Positions 8,711 to 16,757 are shown, counted from the first letter of the stretch. The stretch: 64,000 bases of DNA from Amycolatopsis sp. NBC_01480 (GCF_036227205.1 NZ_CP109442.1:1054001-1118000); one strand, 5' to 3'. Notes: a model not told the origin generated them from the letters alone. A program made the numbers and translations.

Positions 8711-9957
8711 GCGACGAGTACCACCGCGGCGATGTCGGGAACAACGCCGGGATCAGCGCCGGCGATTTCAAGGACCCGGAGAACCCGGGCGGCGGCGACA
8801 GTGCCGGCGCGGGCTTCTTCGACACGGCGTTCGGGCTGAAGAAGGCGGTTGCCTCCGGTGACAGCCTCAGCATCGGGATGGCCTCGGTCGGCATGGCGGT
8901 CGACATCCTCGGCATGGTCCTCGACCCGCTCGGCTCGCTGCTCACCGCCGGGATCGGCTGGCTGATCGAGCACCTGGTCATCTTCCGCTGGCCGCTGGAC
9001 GTCCTGATGGGCGACCCGAAGGGCATCGAGGCGGCCAAGAACGCGATCTGGGACGAGGGCAAGAAGGTCAAGGAACTCTCCGAGCAGCACAAGACGGCCA
9101 CCGGCGAGGTGATGAAGAGCTGGACCGGCCAGGCCGCCGACCAGTTCCGCACCGACATGGAGGGCGTCGGCGCCCAGATCGACGCGCTGTCCGACTACGT
9201 CAACTTCGCCGGCAAGCAGATGGCGATCGCGGGCGGCCTGATCGGCACCGTGCGCGGCATCGTCCGCGACATCATCGCGATGACGCTGGCCGGCATCCTC
9301 AAGGCCGCGATCATCGCGGTGGCGCTGGCGCCGGTGACGTTCGGCGGCTCGATCGTCGCGGCGATCACCAGCACGATCATCGAAGTCGGCGTCGCGATCG
9401 GCAAGATCGGCACGAAGATCGCCGACCTGGCCAAGAAGCTCGCCGAGATGATCAAGCTGCTGGCCAAGACGCGCGGCGCGGCCGACGAGGTCGTGAAGGC
9501 CACGGTCGGCGGCAACCTCGGCAAGATCAAGGTGCCGAATTCCGGGCCGCACACCCCCAAGCCGCCGCCCGACAAGCCGATGATCAAGGAGAACGGCGAG
9601 GGCCCCGAGCCCAAGCCGGGCGACAAGGACCCCGCCAAGCCGGACCCGAAGAAGCCGGAGAAGCTCGGCGACATGGTCACCCGCGTGGTCCGCGACAAGC
9701 TGGAAAAGGAACTGCGAAGCGAGGTGAAAACGCAGAAAGACCAGGTGGAAATGGACGACGCCCTCAAGAATTTCGACAAGTGGTGCGGCGCGCCGATCAC
9801 CCTCACCAGCGGCAATTCCAAGAAGGCCCTGGAGGGGATCGAGAAGATCGTGAAGATCATGAGCGACCCCACGTACGGCGCCCAGGGCATGGGCGGCAAA
9901 ATCATTGTCGACATGATGAAGGCCATTCCGCCTGCCGCGGAAGAGGAGCCGAAGTAA
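8707..9957 (+). CDS. Large WXG100/PPE-like type VII effector or structural protein
   Basis: 416 aa. A WXG100-like helical hairpin spans residues about 115-180 with the motif SWTGQAADQFRTDM. It is preceded by a glycine-rich hydrophobic segment (about 50-95, SIGMASVGMAVDILGMVLDP) and followed by a long hydrophobic stretch (about 175-245, IIAVALAPVTFGGSIVAAIT). A Pro/Lys/Asp-rich linker (about 280-320) leads to a charged C-terminal domain of about 95 residues with a single Cys (KWCGAP). The layout resembles membrane-inserting ESX substrates. I do not recognise the C-terminal domain as a toxin and no immunity-like gene follows; a strong terminator closes the operon. Confidence 0.75.
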   Translation: MSDEYHRGDVGNNAGISAGDFKDPENPGGGDSAGAGFFDTAFGLKKAVASGDSLSIGMASVGMAVDILGMVLDPLGSLLTAGIGWLIEHLVIFRWPLDVLMGDPKGIEAAKNAIWDEGKKVKELSEQHKTATGEVMKSWTGQAADQFRTDMEGVGAQIDALSDYVNFAGKQMAIAGGLIGTVRGIVRDIIAMTLAGILKAAIIAVALAPVTFGGSIVAAITSTIIEVGVAIGKIGTKIADLAKKLAEMIKLLAKTRGAADEVVKATVGGNLGKIKVPNSGPHTPKPPPDKPMIKENGEGPEPKPGDKDPAKPDPKKPEKLGDMVTRVVRDKLEKELRSEVKTQKDQVEMDDALKNFDKWCGAPITLTSGNSKKALEGIEKIVKIMSDPTYGAQGMGGKIIVDMMKAIPPAAEEEPK

Positions 9958-10004
9958 GACGCGAAATAACCGGCGCCGGTCTCCGTTGACTGCGCTGGGC
10001 CACC

Positions 10005-10055
10005 GAAAAGCCTCGCCGCCGGCCCGCTCGATCTCGGGCCGCGGCGAGGCTTTTC
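10005..10055. terminator. Strong bidirectional terminator after the ESX-like operon
   Basis: Stem GAAAAGCCTCGCCGC (10005-10019) / GCGGCGAGGCTTTTC (10041-10055), extended inside by GGCCCG/CGGGCC (10021-10026/10035-10040) across a single-base bulge. It lies between convergent genes and gives a T-rich 3' end in both directions. Confidence 0.88.
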
Positions 10056-10080
10056 TTACGCCCCAGCGCCGGCCTGCCGG

Positions 10081-10986
10081 CTACCGGTTGCCGCCGAGGA
10101 AGTCCTCCAGGATCTCGGTGAACCGCGCCGGCTGCTCCTCGGCCACGTAATGGCCGCACTCGTCGACGACCACCTCGGTCACGTCGCCGGCCGCGAGCCG
10201 CATCGTCTCGGCGGCCGCCGCGCCGCTGTACCGCGCGCCGCCGACGGCGAGCACCGGCAGCGTCAGCCGGGTCTTGCGGCGCCGCTCGTTCTGCGCGATC
10301 GTCTCGTCCAGCGCCCGGTAGTACCCGAAGCTCCCCTGCAGCCCGCGAGGATCCGCGACGATCGCATCGACGTAGACATCAACGGCGTACGCGGGGATCG
10401 CGTCCGGCGTGGCTGCCTTCTTGGCGAATTGGTAGCCGAAGAAGAGCCGCTCCCGGCCGCGGACCAGTTCCTCGTTGAGGTCGGTGAGCCGGTTGAAGCC
10501 GAAGTGCCAGAACCGCTGGCTGGCCGCGGCCGGGCTGAAAACCGCCGGGGTCGGCGTGAGGCCGGGGATGATGGCGTCGACGACGGCGAGCCGGCCCACC
10601 CGCTCGGGATGATCGGCCGCGAGCGCGTATCCGGTCCACATACCGATGTCGTGGCCGACCACGTCGAACCGGTCGTGCCCGAGCTCGGCCATCAGCGCGA
10701 CCAGGTCGGCGGCCAGCGTGCCGGCGTCGTAACCGTCTTCGGGCTTGTCGGAAAGCCCGGACCCCCGCGAGTCGACGGCGACGACGGTGTGCGCGCGGGC
10801 GAGCGCCGGCATCACCTCCCGCCAGGCGTACCAGGTCTGCGGCCACCCGCCGACCAGCAGCAGCGGCGGGCCTTCCCCGCCGGTGACCGCGTGCAGCCGC
10901 AGTCCGTCCAGCTCCACGAACCGGCTGGTGAAGACGTCGGTGAACCCGTCGGGCAGCTGCAGCGAACCCAAGTCGGCCGCGCTCAT
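10081..10986 (-). CDS. Alpha/beta hydrolase, epoxide hydrolase/dehalogenase-like
   Basis: 301 aa. The nucleophile elbow is GHDIGMW, with Asp rather than Ser as nucleophile, as in epoxide hydrolases and haloalkane/fluoroacetate dehalogenases. The oxyanion segment is VGGWPQTWYAW (HG replaced by GG), and the catalytic His is in DECGHYVAEEQP. Two starts exist: ATG 11013 and ATG 10986. I prefer 10986 because the operator-like repeat 10984-11009 overlaps the upstream codons and homologues begin near this Met. Two related 26-bp palindromic sites upstream imply TetR-type control. Confidence 0.85.
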   Translation of the reverse strand: MSAADLGSLQLPDGFTDVFTSRFVELDGLRLHAVTGGEGPPLLLVGGWPQTWYAWREVMPALARAHTVVAVDSRGSGLSDKPEDGYDAGTLAADLVALMAELGHDRFDVVGHDIGMWTGYALAADHPERVGRLAVVDAIIPGLTPTPAVFSPAAASQRFWHFGFNRLTDLNEELVRGRERLFFGYQFAKKAATPDAIPAYAVDVYVDAIVADPRGLQGSFGYYRALDETIAQNERRRKTRLTLPVLAVGGARYSGAAAAETMRLAAGDVTEVVVDECGHYVAEEQPARFTEILEDFLGGNR

Positions 10987-11009
10987 CTTGGAACGATCAG
11001 TGCAACTTG
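10984..11009. promoter_or_regulatory. Operator-like site A (TetR type)
   Basis: CATCTTGGAACGATCAGTGC and the bases following it resemble site B at 11030-11055, 46 bp away, over most of 26 positions. It lies over the start of the hydrolase gene. The core TTGGAaCGATCaGTGCAA is an imperfect version of a TetR-type palindrome. Confidence 0.55.
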
Positions 11010-11013
11010 TCAT

Positions 11014-11071
11014 GCCGGTGACCGTACCTCATCTTGGACCGATCGGTGCAAGATGAGGTACGGTCACCGGC
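11014..11071. promoter_or_regulatory. Near-perfect 58-bp palindrome with TetR-type operator core (site B)
   Basis: The arms 11014-11036 and 11049-11071 are perfect 23-bp inverted repeats around a 12-bp centre that is itself palindromic (ACCGATCGGT at 11038-11047). The core TTGGACCGATCGGTGCAA looks like a TetR-family operator. It lies directly upstream of the hydrolase gene. The long arms could also fold into a transcript hairpin covering the region just before the upstream ATG. Confidence 0.7.
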
Positions 11072-11107
11072 CTTCGACGCGATGGGCCCGGCGCGGCACC
11101 TGCCCGG

Positions 11108-11515
11108 TCAGTCGAGGACCGCGGTGGCCTCGACCTCGACCAGGACGTCAGGCTCGGCCAGCGCGGCGACCCCGATCCCGGTCAGCGGCGGCATCGGGGT
11201 GACACCCAGTTTCGCCGACGCCCGCGCGACCCCCTCGGCGAACAGCGGCATCTTGTCCGGGGTCCAGTCGACCAGGTAGACGGTCAGCTTCACCACGTTG
11301 CCGAACGAGGCGCCGACTTCGGCCAGCGCGGTGCCGATGTTGAGGTAGCACTGCTCGACCTGGGCGGCGAAATCACCCTCGCCCACCTTGGCGCCGTCGG
11401 CGTCGCGGGCGATCTGGCCGGCGATGAAAACCAGCTTCGACCCGGTCGCGACCGCGACCTGCCGGTAAATACCGACCTCCGGCAGCCCCGCCGGGTTGAC
11501 CAGGGTGATGGGCAT
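11108..11515 (-). CDS. RidA-family (YjgF/YER057c/UK114) protein
   Basis: 135 aa, the usual length. Family features visible: FIAGQIARDADG near residue 32, VEQCYLNIGTALAEVGASFG, VVKLTVYLVD, and the C-terminal VLVEVEATAVLD, close to the RidA end motif. RidA proteins hydrolyse reactive enamine/imine intermediates; the conserved Arg of true RidA (near residue 105) is not obvious, so it may be an Rid subgroup of other function. AAGGAG precedes ATG 11515 by 7 nt. Divergent from the TetR gene, sharing a 66-bp promoter region with an 18-bp palindrome. Confidence 0.9.
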   Translation of the reverse strand: MPITLVNPAGLPEVGIYRQVAVATGSKLVFIAGQIARDADGAKVGEGDFAAQVEQCYLNIGTALAEVGASFGNVVKLTVYLVDWTPDKMPLFAEGVARASAKLGVTPMPPLTGIGVAALAEPDVLVEVEATAVLD

Positions 11516-11553
11516 GCTGACTCCTTGTCCGCGCGGGCTCCGTCCCCCAAACA

Positions 11554-11571
11554 ATAACATTGCGATGTTAT
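11554..11571. promoter_or_regulatory. TetR operator between RidA and TetR genes
   Basis: ATAACAT-TGCG-ATGTTAT, a hyphenated palindrome with perfect 7-bp arms in an AT-rich island, centred between the divergent genes and ending 11 bp before the chosen TetR start. Position and symmetry fit autoregulation plus control of the RidA gene. Confidence 0.75.
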
Positions 11572-11581
11572 GGTTTGGCCC

Positions 11582-12214
11582 ATGGTGAGGATGAAGGACC
11601 CCGCGGTCCGCACCCGGCTCCTCGAGCGCGCCGCGCACCTGCTGCGTACCCGCGAACCCCTCACCCTGCGCTCGCTGGTGGCTGGGACCGGGGTGTCGAC
11701 GATGGCCGTGTACACCTACTTCGGCGACCTGGAAGGCGTCTGGAAAGCCTTGCGCCAGGAGGGTTTCACCCGCCTGGCGGCCAGGTTCGCGGAGGTGGCC
11801 GTGTCCGGGGACCCGGTCGAGGACCTGACCACCCTGGTCGCCGCCTACCTCGGCAACGCCCTCGACCACCCCGACCTGTACCGCGTCATGTTCGACGCGA
11901 ACTTCGCCCTCGAAGACCTCAAGGCGGCGGACGCGACGCTGGAGCACCTGGTCCAAGCCGCCGGCCGGGCCCGGGCCGCCGGCCGCTTCCGCGCCGGGAC
12001 CGTCCCGCTGGAGCTGGCGACCCAGAGCTGGACCATCGCCCACGGGCTGGCCTCACTGGTGGCGAACGGCCCGTTGCCCCGCGAAACGCTCGGCAACGGC
12101 GTCCCGCTGCTCACCGCGTTGTTCATCCACCGGGGCGACGATCCCCGCAAGTGCCGTCGCTCGGTCAAGAACGGCTGGAAGAACCTGCGTCTGCCGGACG
12201 AATCGCCGCGGTGA
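11582..12214 (+). CDS. TetR-family transcriptional regulator
   Basis: 210 aa. The N-terminal HTH (about 8-55) reads TRLLERAAHLLRTREPLTLR, then LVAGTGVSTMAVYTYFGDLE, the TetR signature with the characteristic YxYFGD. The C-terminal domain (about 70-195) is the TetR_C ligand and dimer domain (VAAYLGNALDHPDLYRVMFD). Starts at 11570, 11582 and 11591 are all possible; 11582 avoids the operator at 11554-11571. It probably represses itself and the divergent RidA-like gene. Confidence 0.88.
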   Translation: MVRMKDPAVRTRLLERAAHLLRTREPLTLRSLVAGTGVSTMAVYTYFGDLEGVWKALRQEGFTRLAARFAEVAVSGDPVEDLTTLVAAYLGNALDHPDLYRVMFDANFALEDLKAADATLEHLVQAAGRARAAGRFRAGTVPLELATQSWTIAHGLASLVANGPLPRETLGNGVPLLTALFIHRGDDPRKCRRSVKNGWKNLRLPDESPR

Positions 12215-12317
12215 CCCATCCCGGCCGGACCGGCCGACAGATGCCGCTGCCACACTTGATCAACCCCCGGCATCGGTGTGAGCTGCGCCACTCCCGGACG
12301 CGGGGCCCCGGCTGGGC

Positions 12318-12341
12318 TTGACCGTGCCGCACCGTCACGGT
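12318..12341. promoter_or_regulatory. MerR-type promoter/operator
   Basis: TTGACC (12318-12323) serves as a likely -35 box overlapping a dyad ACCGTG-N9-CACGGT (12321-12341), the arrangement MerR proteins use inside an over-long promoter spacer. It is 64 bp before the MerR start codon. A GC hairpin, TCCGCCGGCG/CGCCGGCGGA (12353-12378), lies in what would be the 5' leader. Confidence 0.6.
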
Positions 12342-12404
12342 TTTGACTGGAATCCGCCGGCGTGCTCGCGCCGGCGGACCGCAGCGTGAAAGAGGTGGGT
12401 AGTC

Positions 12405-13139
12405 GTGGCCTGGAGCACCCGTGAGATCGCCGAACTCGCCGGCACGACTTTGCGGGCGGTCCGGCACTATCACACGATCGGCCTGCTCGACGAGCCCGAG
12501 CGGCGCGCCAACGGCTACAAGCAGTACGGCGTCGCGCACCTCGTGCGGATCCTGCGGATCAAGCGGCTGATCGACCTCGGCTTTTCGCTGGCCCAGATCT
12601 CCGCCATGGGCGACGCCGACGAGCATCCCGAAGAAGCGCTGCGCACGCTGGACTCGGATCTCGCCACGACGATCGAGCGGCTGCAGCGGATCCGGGTCGA
12701 GCTGGCCCTGATCCTGCGCGATGCCGCGCCGACCGACCTGCCGCTGGACTTCGGCCCGATCTCCACCGAGGCCGGGCTTTCGGCCAGCGACCGCTCGTTC
12801 ATCGTCGTGCTGACCCGGGTGCTCGGCCCGCGCGGACTCCAGGCCTACGCCGAGATGCTCCAGACGTACCAGGCGAAACCCGAGGTGGCCGCCTTCGACC
12901 ACCTGCCCGCCGACGCCGACGAGCAGACCCGCGCCGAACTGGCCCAGCAGCTGTACCCGCACGTCCACGGCCTGATCGCCGAACACCCCGAGCTGGACAC
13001 CCTCAACAACGACGCACCGGGCGGGCCGCGGTTCGCCGCGCAGACCGTCGTCCAGGCCATTCAGGATCTTTACAACCCGGCTCAGATCGACGTGATGCGC
13101 CGCATCGCGCTGCTGGACCAGGCACCCGAAAAGAACTGA
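12405..13139 (+). CDS. MerR-family regulator
   Basis: 244 aa. The N-terminal MerR winged helix (about 1-70) reads WSTREIAELAGTTLRAVRHY, then HTIGLLDEPERRANGYKQY. A dimerisation helix follows (about 80-110, ALRTLDSDLATTIERLQRIR) and a C-terminal domain of about 130 residues, probably ligand-binding like the TipA/BmrR types though I do not recognise it. GTG 12405 is preceded by AAAGAGGTGGG. A MerR-type operator lies upstream, suggesting autoregulation, with the small exporter gene 110 bp downstream as a second candidate target. Confidence 0.88.
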   Translation: MAWSTREIAELAGTTLRAVRHYHTIGLLDEPERRANGYKQYGVAHLVRILRIKRLIDLGFSLAQISAMGDADEHPEEALRTLDSDLATTIERLQRIRVELALILRDAAPTDLPLDFGPISTEAGLSASDRSFIVVLTRVLGPRGLQAYAEMLQTYQAKPEVAAFDHLPADADEQTRAELAQQLYPHVHGLIAEHPELDTLNNDAPGGPRFAAQTVVQAIQDLYNPAQIDVMRRIALLDQAPEKN

Positions 13140-13249
13140 CCACCCACTGACCCGAAGCTCGAAGCGCCGCTTTTCGCGCCCTTTTCATGCTCCTCGCGCG
13201 CCCTTTCACGCCCAAAAACAGGTACCTCAACCCTCAAGAAAGGTTCATC

Positions 13250-13729
13250 ATGGAATCCGTCATCTCTTCGCTCTCCGGTGTTGTCGGCGGACTGAACCCG
13301 GTGGTGCAATTCCTCGCCGTGTTTGTCATCGGCATCGTGCCGTTCCTGGAATCGCACGTCGGCGCGCTCGTCGGCACGCTCACCGGGGTCCCGGTTGTGC
13401 TCGCCGCCATCGCCGCCATCGGGGGCAACCTGCTCGCCCTCGCCATCGCCACCCGGGCCGGCGGCGCCGTCGCCCGGCGCGTCGCGGCCCGGCGTACGTC
13501 CGGCCCGAGCCCGCGGGCTGAGAAGGTCCTCGCCAAGGTCGACCGTTTCGGTGTGCCGGTCGCCTGCCTGCTCGGCCCGTTCGTGCTGGCCACCGCGTTG
13601 TCCACGTTCATCATGCTCAGCGCCGGGCTCGACCGCCGCAAGGTGCTCACCTGGCAGATCACCGCGGTGGTCGCGTGGGGCATCGCGTTCGCCTCGATCG
13701 CCTTCGGGACGGTCAACGCGCTGAGCTGA
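13250..13729 (+). CDS. Small multidrug-export type membrane protein
   Basis: 159 aa integral membrane protein. Hydrophobic segments at about 14-38 (VVQFLAVFVIGIVPFLESHV), 42-68, 100-125 (VACLLGPFVLATALSTFIML) and 133-155. The sequence IVPFLESHVGALVG and the overall size fit the small multidrug export family (Sm_multidrug_ex), whose substrate is not well defined. AAGAAAGG lies seven bases before ATG 13250. The MerR gene upstream suggests inducible expression. Confidence 0.75.
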   Translation: MESVISSLSGVVGGLNPVVQFLAVFVIGIVPFLESHVGALVGTLTGVPVVLAAIAAIGGNLLALAIATRAGGAVARRVAARRTSGPSPRAEKVLAKVDRFGVPVACLLGPFVLATALSTFIMLSAGLDRRKVLTWQITAVVAWGIAFASIAFGTVNALS

Positions 13730-13738
13730 CCGGGCCCG

Positions 13739-14344
13739 TCATCGCGCGCCTTCCATGGCCAGCAACGTCAACTTCGCCGCTTCACCGCCCCGATAGCGCC
13801 CAGCGGCCCCGTCCGATCGGACGACCCGGTGACAGGGGACGACCAGCGGCACTGGGTTGGTCGCGCACGCGGTGCCTGCGGCCCGGACGGCGCGCGGACT
13901 GCCCGCGGCCGCCGCCATCTGCGCGTAACTTCGGGTGTGGCCAAAGGGAATGTCGTTCAGCCGGTCGAGGACCGAACGCCGGAAGCCCTTCGCCAGCCGG
14001 AGGTCGACCGGGACCCCGAACCGGCGCCGGTCGGCCGCGAAGTACTCGTCGAGTTCCCGGGCGACCGGGTCGAGCCGGCCCCGGGCCGCGAGCACCCGCG
14101 GGCTGACCGCGGTGGCGAGCGACTCGAGCACGGCGTTGTGGTCCTCGCTCTCGAACGCCACCCGCACGAGCCCCTTGGGGGTCGCCGCCAGCAGCAGCCG
14201 TCCGACCGGGGAGTCGACGGTGCGGTAGGCGACGTCGAGGACCCCCTCGGCCTGCGCCTGCCCGGTCAGCTTGGTGTGCAGGGAATCCAGCACTTCATCG
14301 TCCACATCGGACAAGTCCGCGGACTCCCGGTCGATCAGCGTCAT
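13739..14344 (-). CDS. ogt: Methylated-DNA--protein-cysteine methyltransferase
   Basis: 201 aa suicide repair protein that transfers alkyl groups from O6-alkylguanine to its own Cys. The active-site motif PCHRV is present (Cys about residue 171), preceded by the DNA-binding HTH segment (FGHTRSYAQMAAAAGSPRAV, with the Arg finger in RAVRAAG) and the asparagine hinge (CATNP). Length and the N-terminal domain (AYRTVDSPVGRLLLAAT) match Ogt. It shares an ATGA overlap with the vsr-like gene upstream, so the two repair genes are co-translated. Confidence 0.93.
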   Translation of the reverse strand: MTLIDRESADLSDVDDEVLDSLHTKLTGQAQAEGVLDVAYRTVDSPVGRLLLAATPKGLVRVAFESEDHNAVLESLATAVSPRVLAARGRLDPVARELDEYFAADRRRFGVPVDLRLAKGFRRSVLDRLNDIPFGHTRSYAQMAAAAGSPRAVRAAGTACATNPVPLVVPCHRVVRSDGAAGRYRGGEAAKLTLLAMEGAR

Positions 14345-14802
14345 GTCAGGCCTTCCTTCGGTTGGGGTTCGACGGTTCGCACGGCGGCGACCACGCGGGC
14401 CGCGGCGGCGTCCGGGGCTTCGTGCTCCCAGACGCGCAGGACCGCCCAGCCCGCTGCCCGCAACCGTTCGGTCGTGTCTTCGTCACGGGCGCGGTTCGCC
14501 CCGATCTTTTCGGCCCAGTACGGCCGATGGGTGGCCGGTTCGGTGTAGTGCTCCTCGCAGCCGTGCCAGAAGCAACCGTCGACGAACACCGCGACCTTCG
14601 CCCGGGTGAACACCAGGTCCGCCCGGCGCCGGAGCGCGGCCACGGGCCGTGCGTCGACGCGGTACCGCAGCCCGGCCGCGTGCACCAGCCGCCGGACCGC
14701 GAGTTCGGGACTCGTGTCGCGCGAGCGGTTTCCTTGCATGGACCGCCGTACCGCGGGCGTCGAAGCCCACGACTCGGTGTCCCCAGTGGCCTTTCCGGTC
14801 AT
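14341..14802 (-). CDS. vsr: Very short patch repair (Vsr-like) endonuclease
   Basis: 153 aa, close to the family's usual size. Motifs: SRDTSPELAVRRLVHAAGLR at the N-terminus, RADLVFTRAKVAVFVDGCFW with the catalytic Asp of the PD-(D/E)XK-like fold, and HGCEEHYTEP contributing zinc and active-site ligands. Vsr nicks beside T:G mismatches made by deamination of 5-methylcytosine. No cytosine methyltransferase is adjacent; instead it is coupled by a 4-nt overlap to ogt, which also deals with mismatch-prone O6-methylguanine. Start ATG 14802; the longer frame to 14865 is weaker. Confidence 0.88.
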   Translation of the reverse strand: MTGKATGDTESWASTPAVRRSMQGNRSRDTSPELAVRRLVHAAGLRYRVDARPVAALRRRADLVFTRAKVAVFVDGCFWHGCEEHYTEPATHRPYWAEKIGANRARDEDTTERLRAAGWAVLRVWEHEAPDAAAARVVAAVRTVEPQPKEGLT

Positions 14803-14909
14803 ATCCGGTAGACGCCGGTGCCCGCCGGGATGTGAGATCGAAGTGCCGGGCACTTGATGGCACACTCGTCCTCAACGCGGCCTTCCCCGGCCGGAAACCA
14901 AGGAGTCAC

Positions 14910-15962
14910 ATGACTTTCGCCGAACTGCACCAGGGCCCCGAGCCGCTCGTGCTGCCCAACGCCTGGGACGTGCCGTCGGCACTGGCCCTGGTCGCGGAGG
15001 GATTCCCCGCCATCGGCACGACGAGCTTCGGCGTCGCTTCGAGCCAGGGGAACCCGGACGGCGGCCGCGCGAGCCGGGACGCGAACCTGGCGCTGGCGCG
15101 AGCCCTGCGCGCCCTGCCGGTGTACGTGAGCGTCGACATCGAGGACGGTTACTCCGACGACCCGGCCGAGGTGGCCGCGTACGTCGAGCAGCTCGCCGTC
15201 GCCGGGATCAACATCGAGGACAGCACCGCGGAACGGCTGGTCACGCCGGAACTATTGGCCGCCAAGGTCGCCGAGATCAAGCGGCGGAGCCCGGGGCTGT
15301 TCGTCAACGCGCGGGTCGACACCTACTGGCTGCGTCAGGACGCGGAGCCGGCGCCGACCCTCGAACGCGCAGCGGCGTACGTCCGGGCCGGTGCGGACGG
15401 GGTTTTCGTCCCCGGCGCGACCGACCCCGCCCTGCTGCGCGAACTCGCGGAAACCCTGCCCGTACCGGTGAACACCCTGCCGGTGCCCGGGCTCAGCGTG
15501 AACGCGCTGGGGCGGCTCGGCGTCCGCCGGGTGAGCACCGGGTCCCTGCCCTACCGGGCCGCGCTGAACGCCGCGGTCGAGGCGGCCCGCGCGGTACGGG
15601 ACGGGCTCCAGGTGCCGCACGCCCTCGATTACCAGCGGATGCAGGAGCAGCTGACCGGATACCGCGATTCGGCGCCCGTGCCCGAGCTTCAGGTGATCGC
15701 CCGTTACCAGGTGCTCCCCGGCAACGAAGAGCAGGTCGACGAGCTGCTCGCCCAGCTGACCACGGCAACCCGGTCCGAGCCCGGCAACCTCGCCTTCGCT
15801 GCCTACCACGGGGCGGGCGAGATCGTCCTGCTGGAGCGTTACGCCTCGCGTGAAGCCTTTGCGCAGCACCGGGAAACGGGCCACTTCACGGAGCTGGTGC
15901 TCGGGCGGATCGTCCCCCTGCTGGAGAGCCGGACCGTCGAGGTCTACGACGTGACCTCCTGA
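14910..15962 (+). CDS. PEP mutase/isocitrate lyase-family protein fused to an ABM-like domain
   Basis: 350 aa. Residues about 1-245 are an isocitrate lyase/PEP mutase barrel: VLPNAWDVPSALALV, TTSFGVASSQGNPDG, VYVSVDIEDGYSDDP (metal-binding acids), GINIEDS and FVNARVDTYW. Residues about 255-345 form a separate alpha/beta domain of the antibiotic biosynthesis monooxygenase type (QVIARYQVLPGNEEQVDELL, then REAFAQHRETGHF). Most relatives have only the barrel. The barrel could be a 2-methylisocitrate lyase-like or phosphonomutase-like enzyme. AGGAG lies five bases before ATG 14910. Divergent from vsr. Confidence 0.85.
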   Translation: MTFAELHQGPEPLVLPNAWDVPSALALVAEGFPAIGTTSFGVASSQGNPDGGRASRDANLALARALRALPVYVSVDIEDGYSDDPAEVAAYVEQLAVAGINIEDSTAERLVTPELLAAKVAEIKRRSPGLFVNARVDTYWLRQDAEPAPTLERAAAYVRAGADGVFVPGATDPALLRELAETLPVPVNTLPVPGLSVNALGRLGVRRVSTGSLPYRAALNAAVEAARAVRDGLQVPHALDYQRMQEQLTGYRDSAPVPELQVIARYQVLPGNEEQVDELLAQLTTATRSEPGNLAFAAYHGAGEIVLLERYASREAFAQHRETGHFTELVLGRIVPLLESRTVEVYDVTS

Positions 15963-16025
15963 TTCTCACGTTTCGGCGGCGGCCGTCGTCTACCTGGTGA
16001 GACCCCGACGAAGGAGCTTCACCGG

Positions 16026-16757
16026 ATGACTACGACAACAACGCGGAACCACTACGCCGACCGCGTCGGCACGGCCGATTGGGACGCGGTCAAAACCGGG
16101 CTGGACGACGTCGGCTGCGCCCTGCTCCCCCAGCTGCTGACGCCCGCGGAGTGCCGGCAGGTCATCGCCCTCTGGGACGAGCCGGACCGCTTCCGCGCGA
16201 CGATCAACCTGCGCCGCCACCGGTTCGGCGATCACGGTGATTACAAGTACTTCCGTGAGCCGTTCCCCGAGCCCGTGCGGGCGCTGCGTGAGGCGCTGTA
16301 CCCGCGACTGCTGCCGATCGCCCGGGACTGGTCGGAAAAACTCCGGTGGGAGGCCGAATGGCCGGAGACGCTCCAGGAGTGGCTCGAGGAGTGCCACCGC
16401 GCGGGCCAGGCCAAGCCGACCCCGATCCTCCTGCGGTACGAACCGGGCGGCTGGAACGCGCTGCACCGCGACCTGTACGGGGACAAGGTTTTCCCGCTGC
16501 AGGTGGTGCTGAACCTGAACGACCCCGGCACCGACCACACCGGCGGCGAGTTCCTGCTGACCGAGCAACGCCCGCGAGCCCAGTCCCGCGGCACCGCGAC
16601 GCTCATCCCGCAGGGACACGGCCTGGCCTTCACCACCCGCGAAAAGCCGGTGCGCTCGGTTCGGGGCTGGTCGAGGGGACCGGTGCGGCACGGCGTTTCC
16701 GTGGTGCGCAGCGGAATGCGGCACACCCTGGGCTTGGTATTCCACGATGCAGCTTGA
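16026..16757 (+). CDS. 2OG-Fe(II) dioxygenase
   Basis: 243 aa. The jelly-roll facial triad is readable: HxD in ALHRDLYGD (His147, Asp149), the distal His in PVRHGVSVV (His222), and a 2-oxoglutarate-binding Arg in GMRHTLG (Arg232). The Fe site follows LLRYEPGGWN. It would hydroxylate or dealkylate a substrate using 2-oxoglutarate and O2. Nearness to ogt and vsr makes an alkyl-repair role possible, but I see no AlkB-specific nucleotide lid. AAGGAG precedes ATG 16026. Confidence 0.85.
   Translation: MTTTTTRNHYADRVGTADWDAVKTGLDDVGCALLPQLLTPAECRQVIALWDEPDRFRATINLRRHRFGDHGDYKYFREPFPEPVRALREALYPRLLPIARDWSEKLRWEAEWPETLQEWLEECHRAGQAKPTPILLRYEPGGWNALHRDLYGDKVFPLQVVLNLNDPGTDHTGGEFLLTEQRPRAQSRGTATLIPQGHGLAFTTREKPVRSVRGWSRGPVRHGVSVVRSGMRHTLGLVFHDAA

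Noticed and set aside
8707..9957. Polymorphic toxin with immunity gene
   Set aside because: The C-terminal domain shows no known toxin motif and a strong terminator follows with no small downstream immunity gene.
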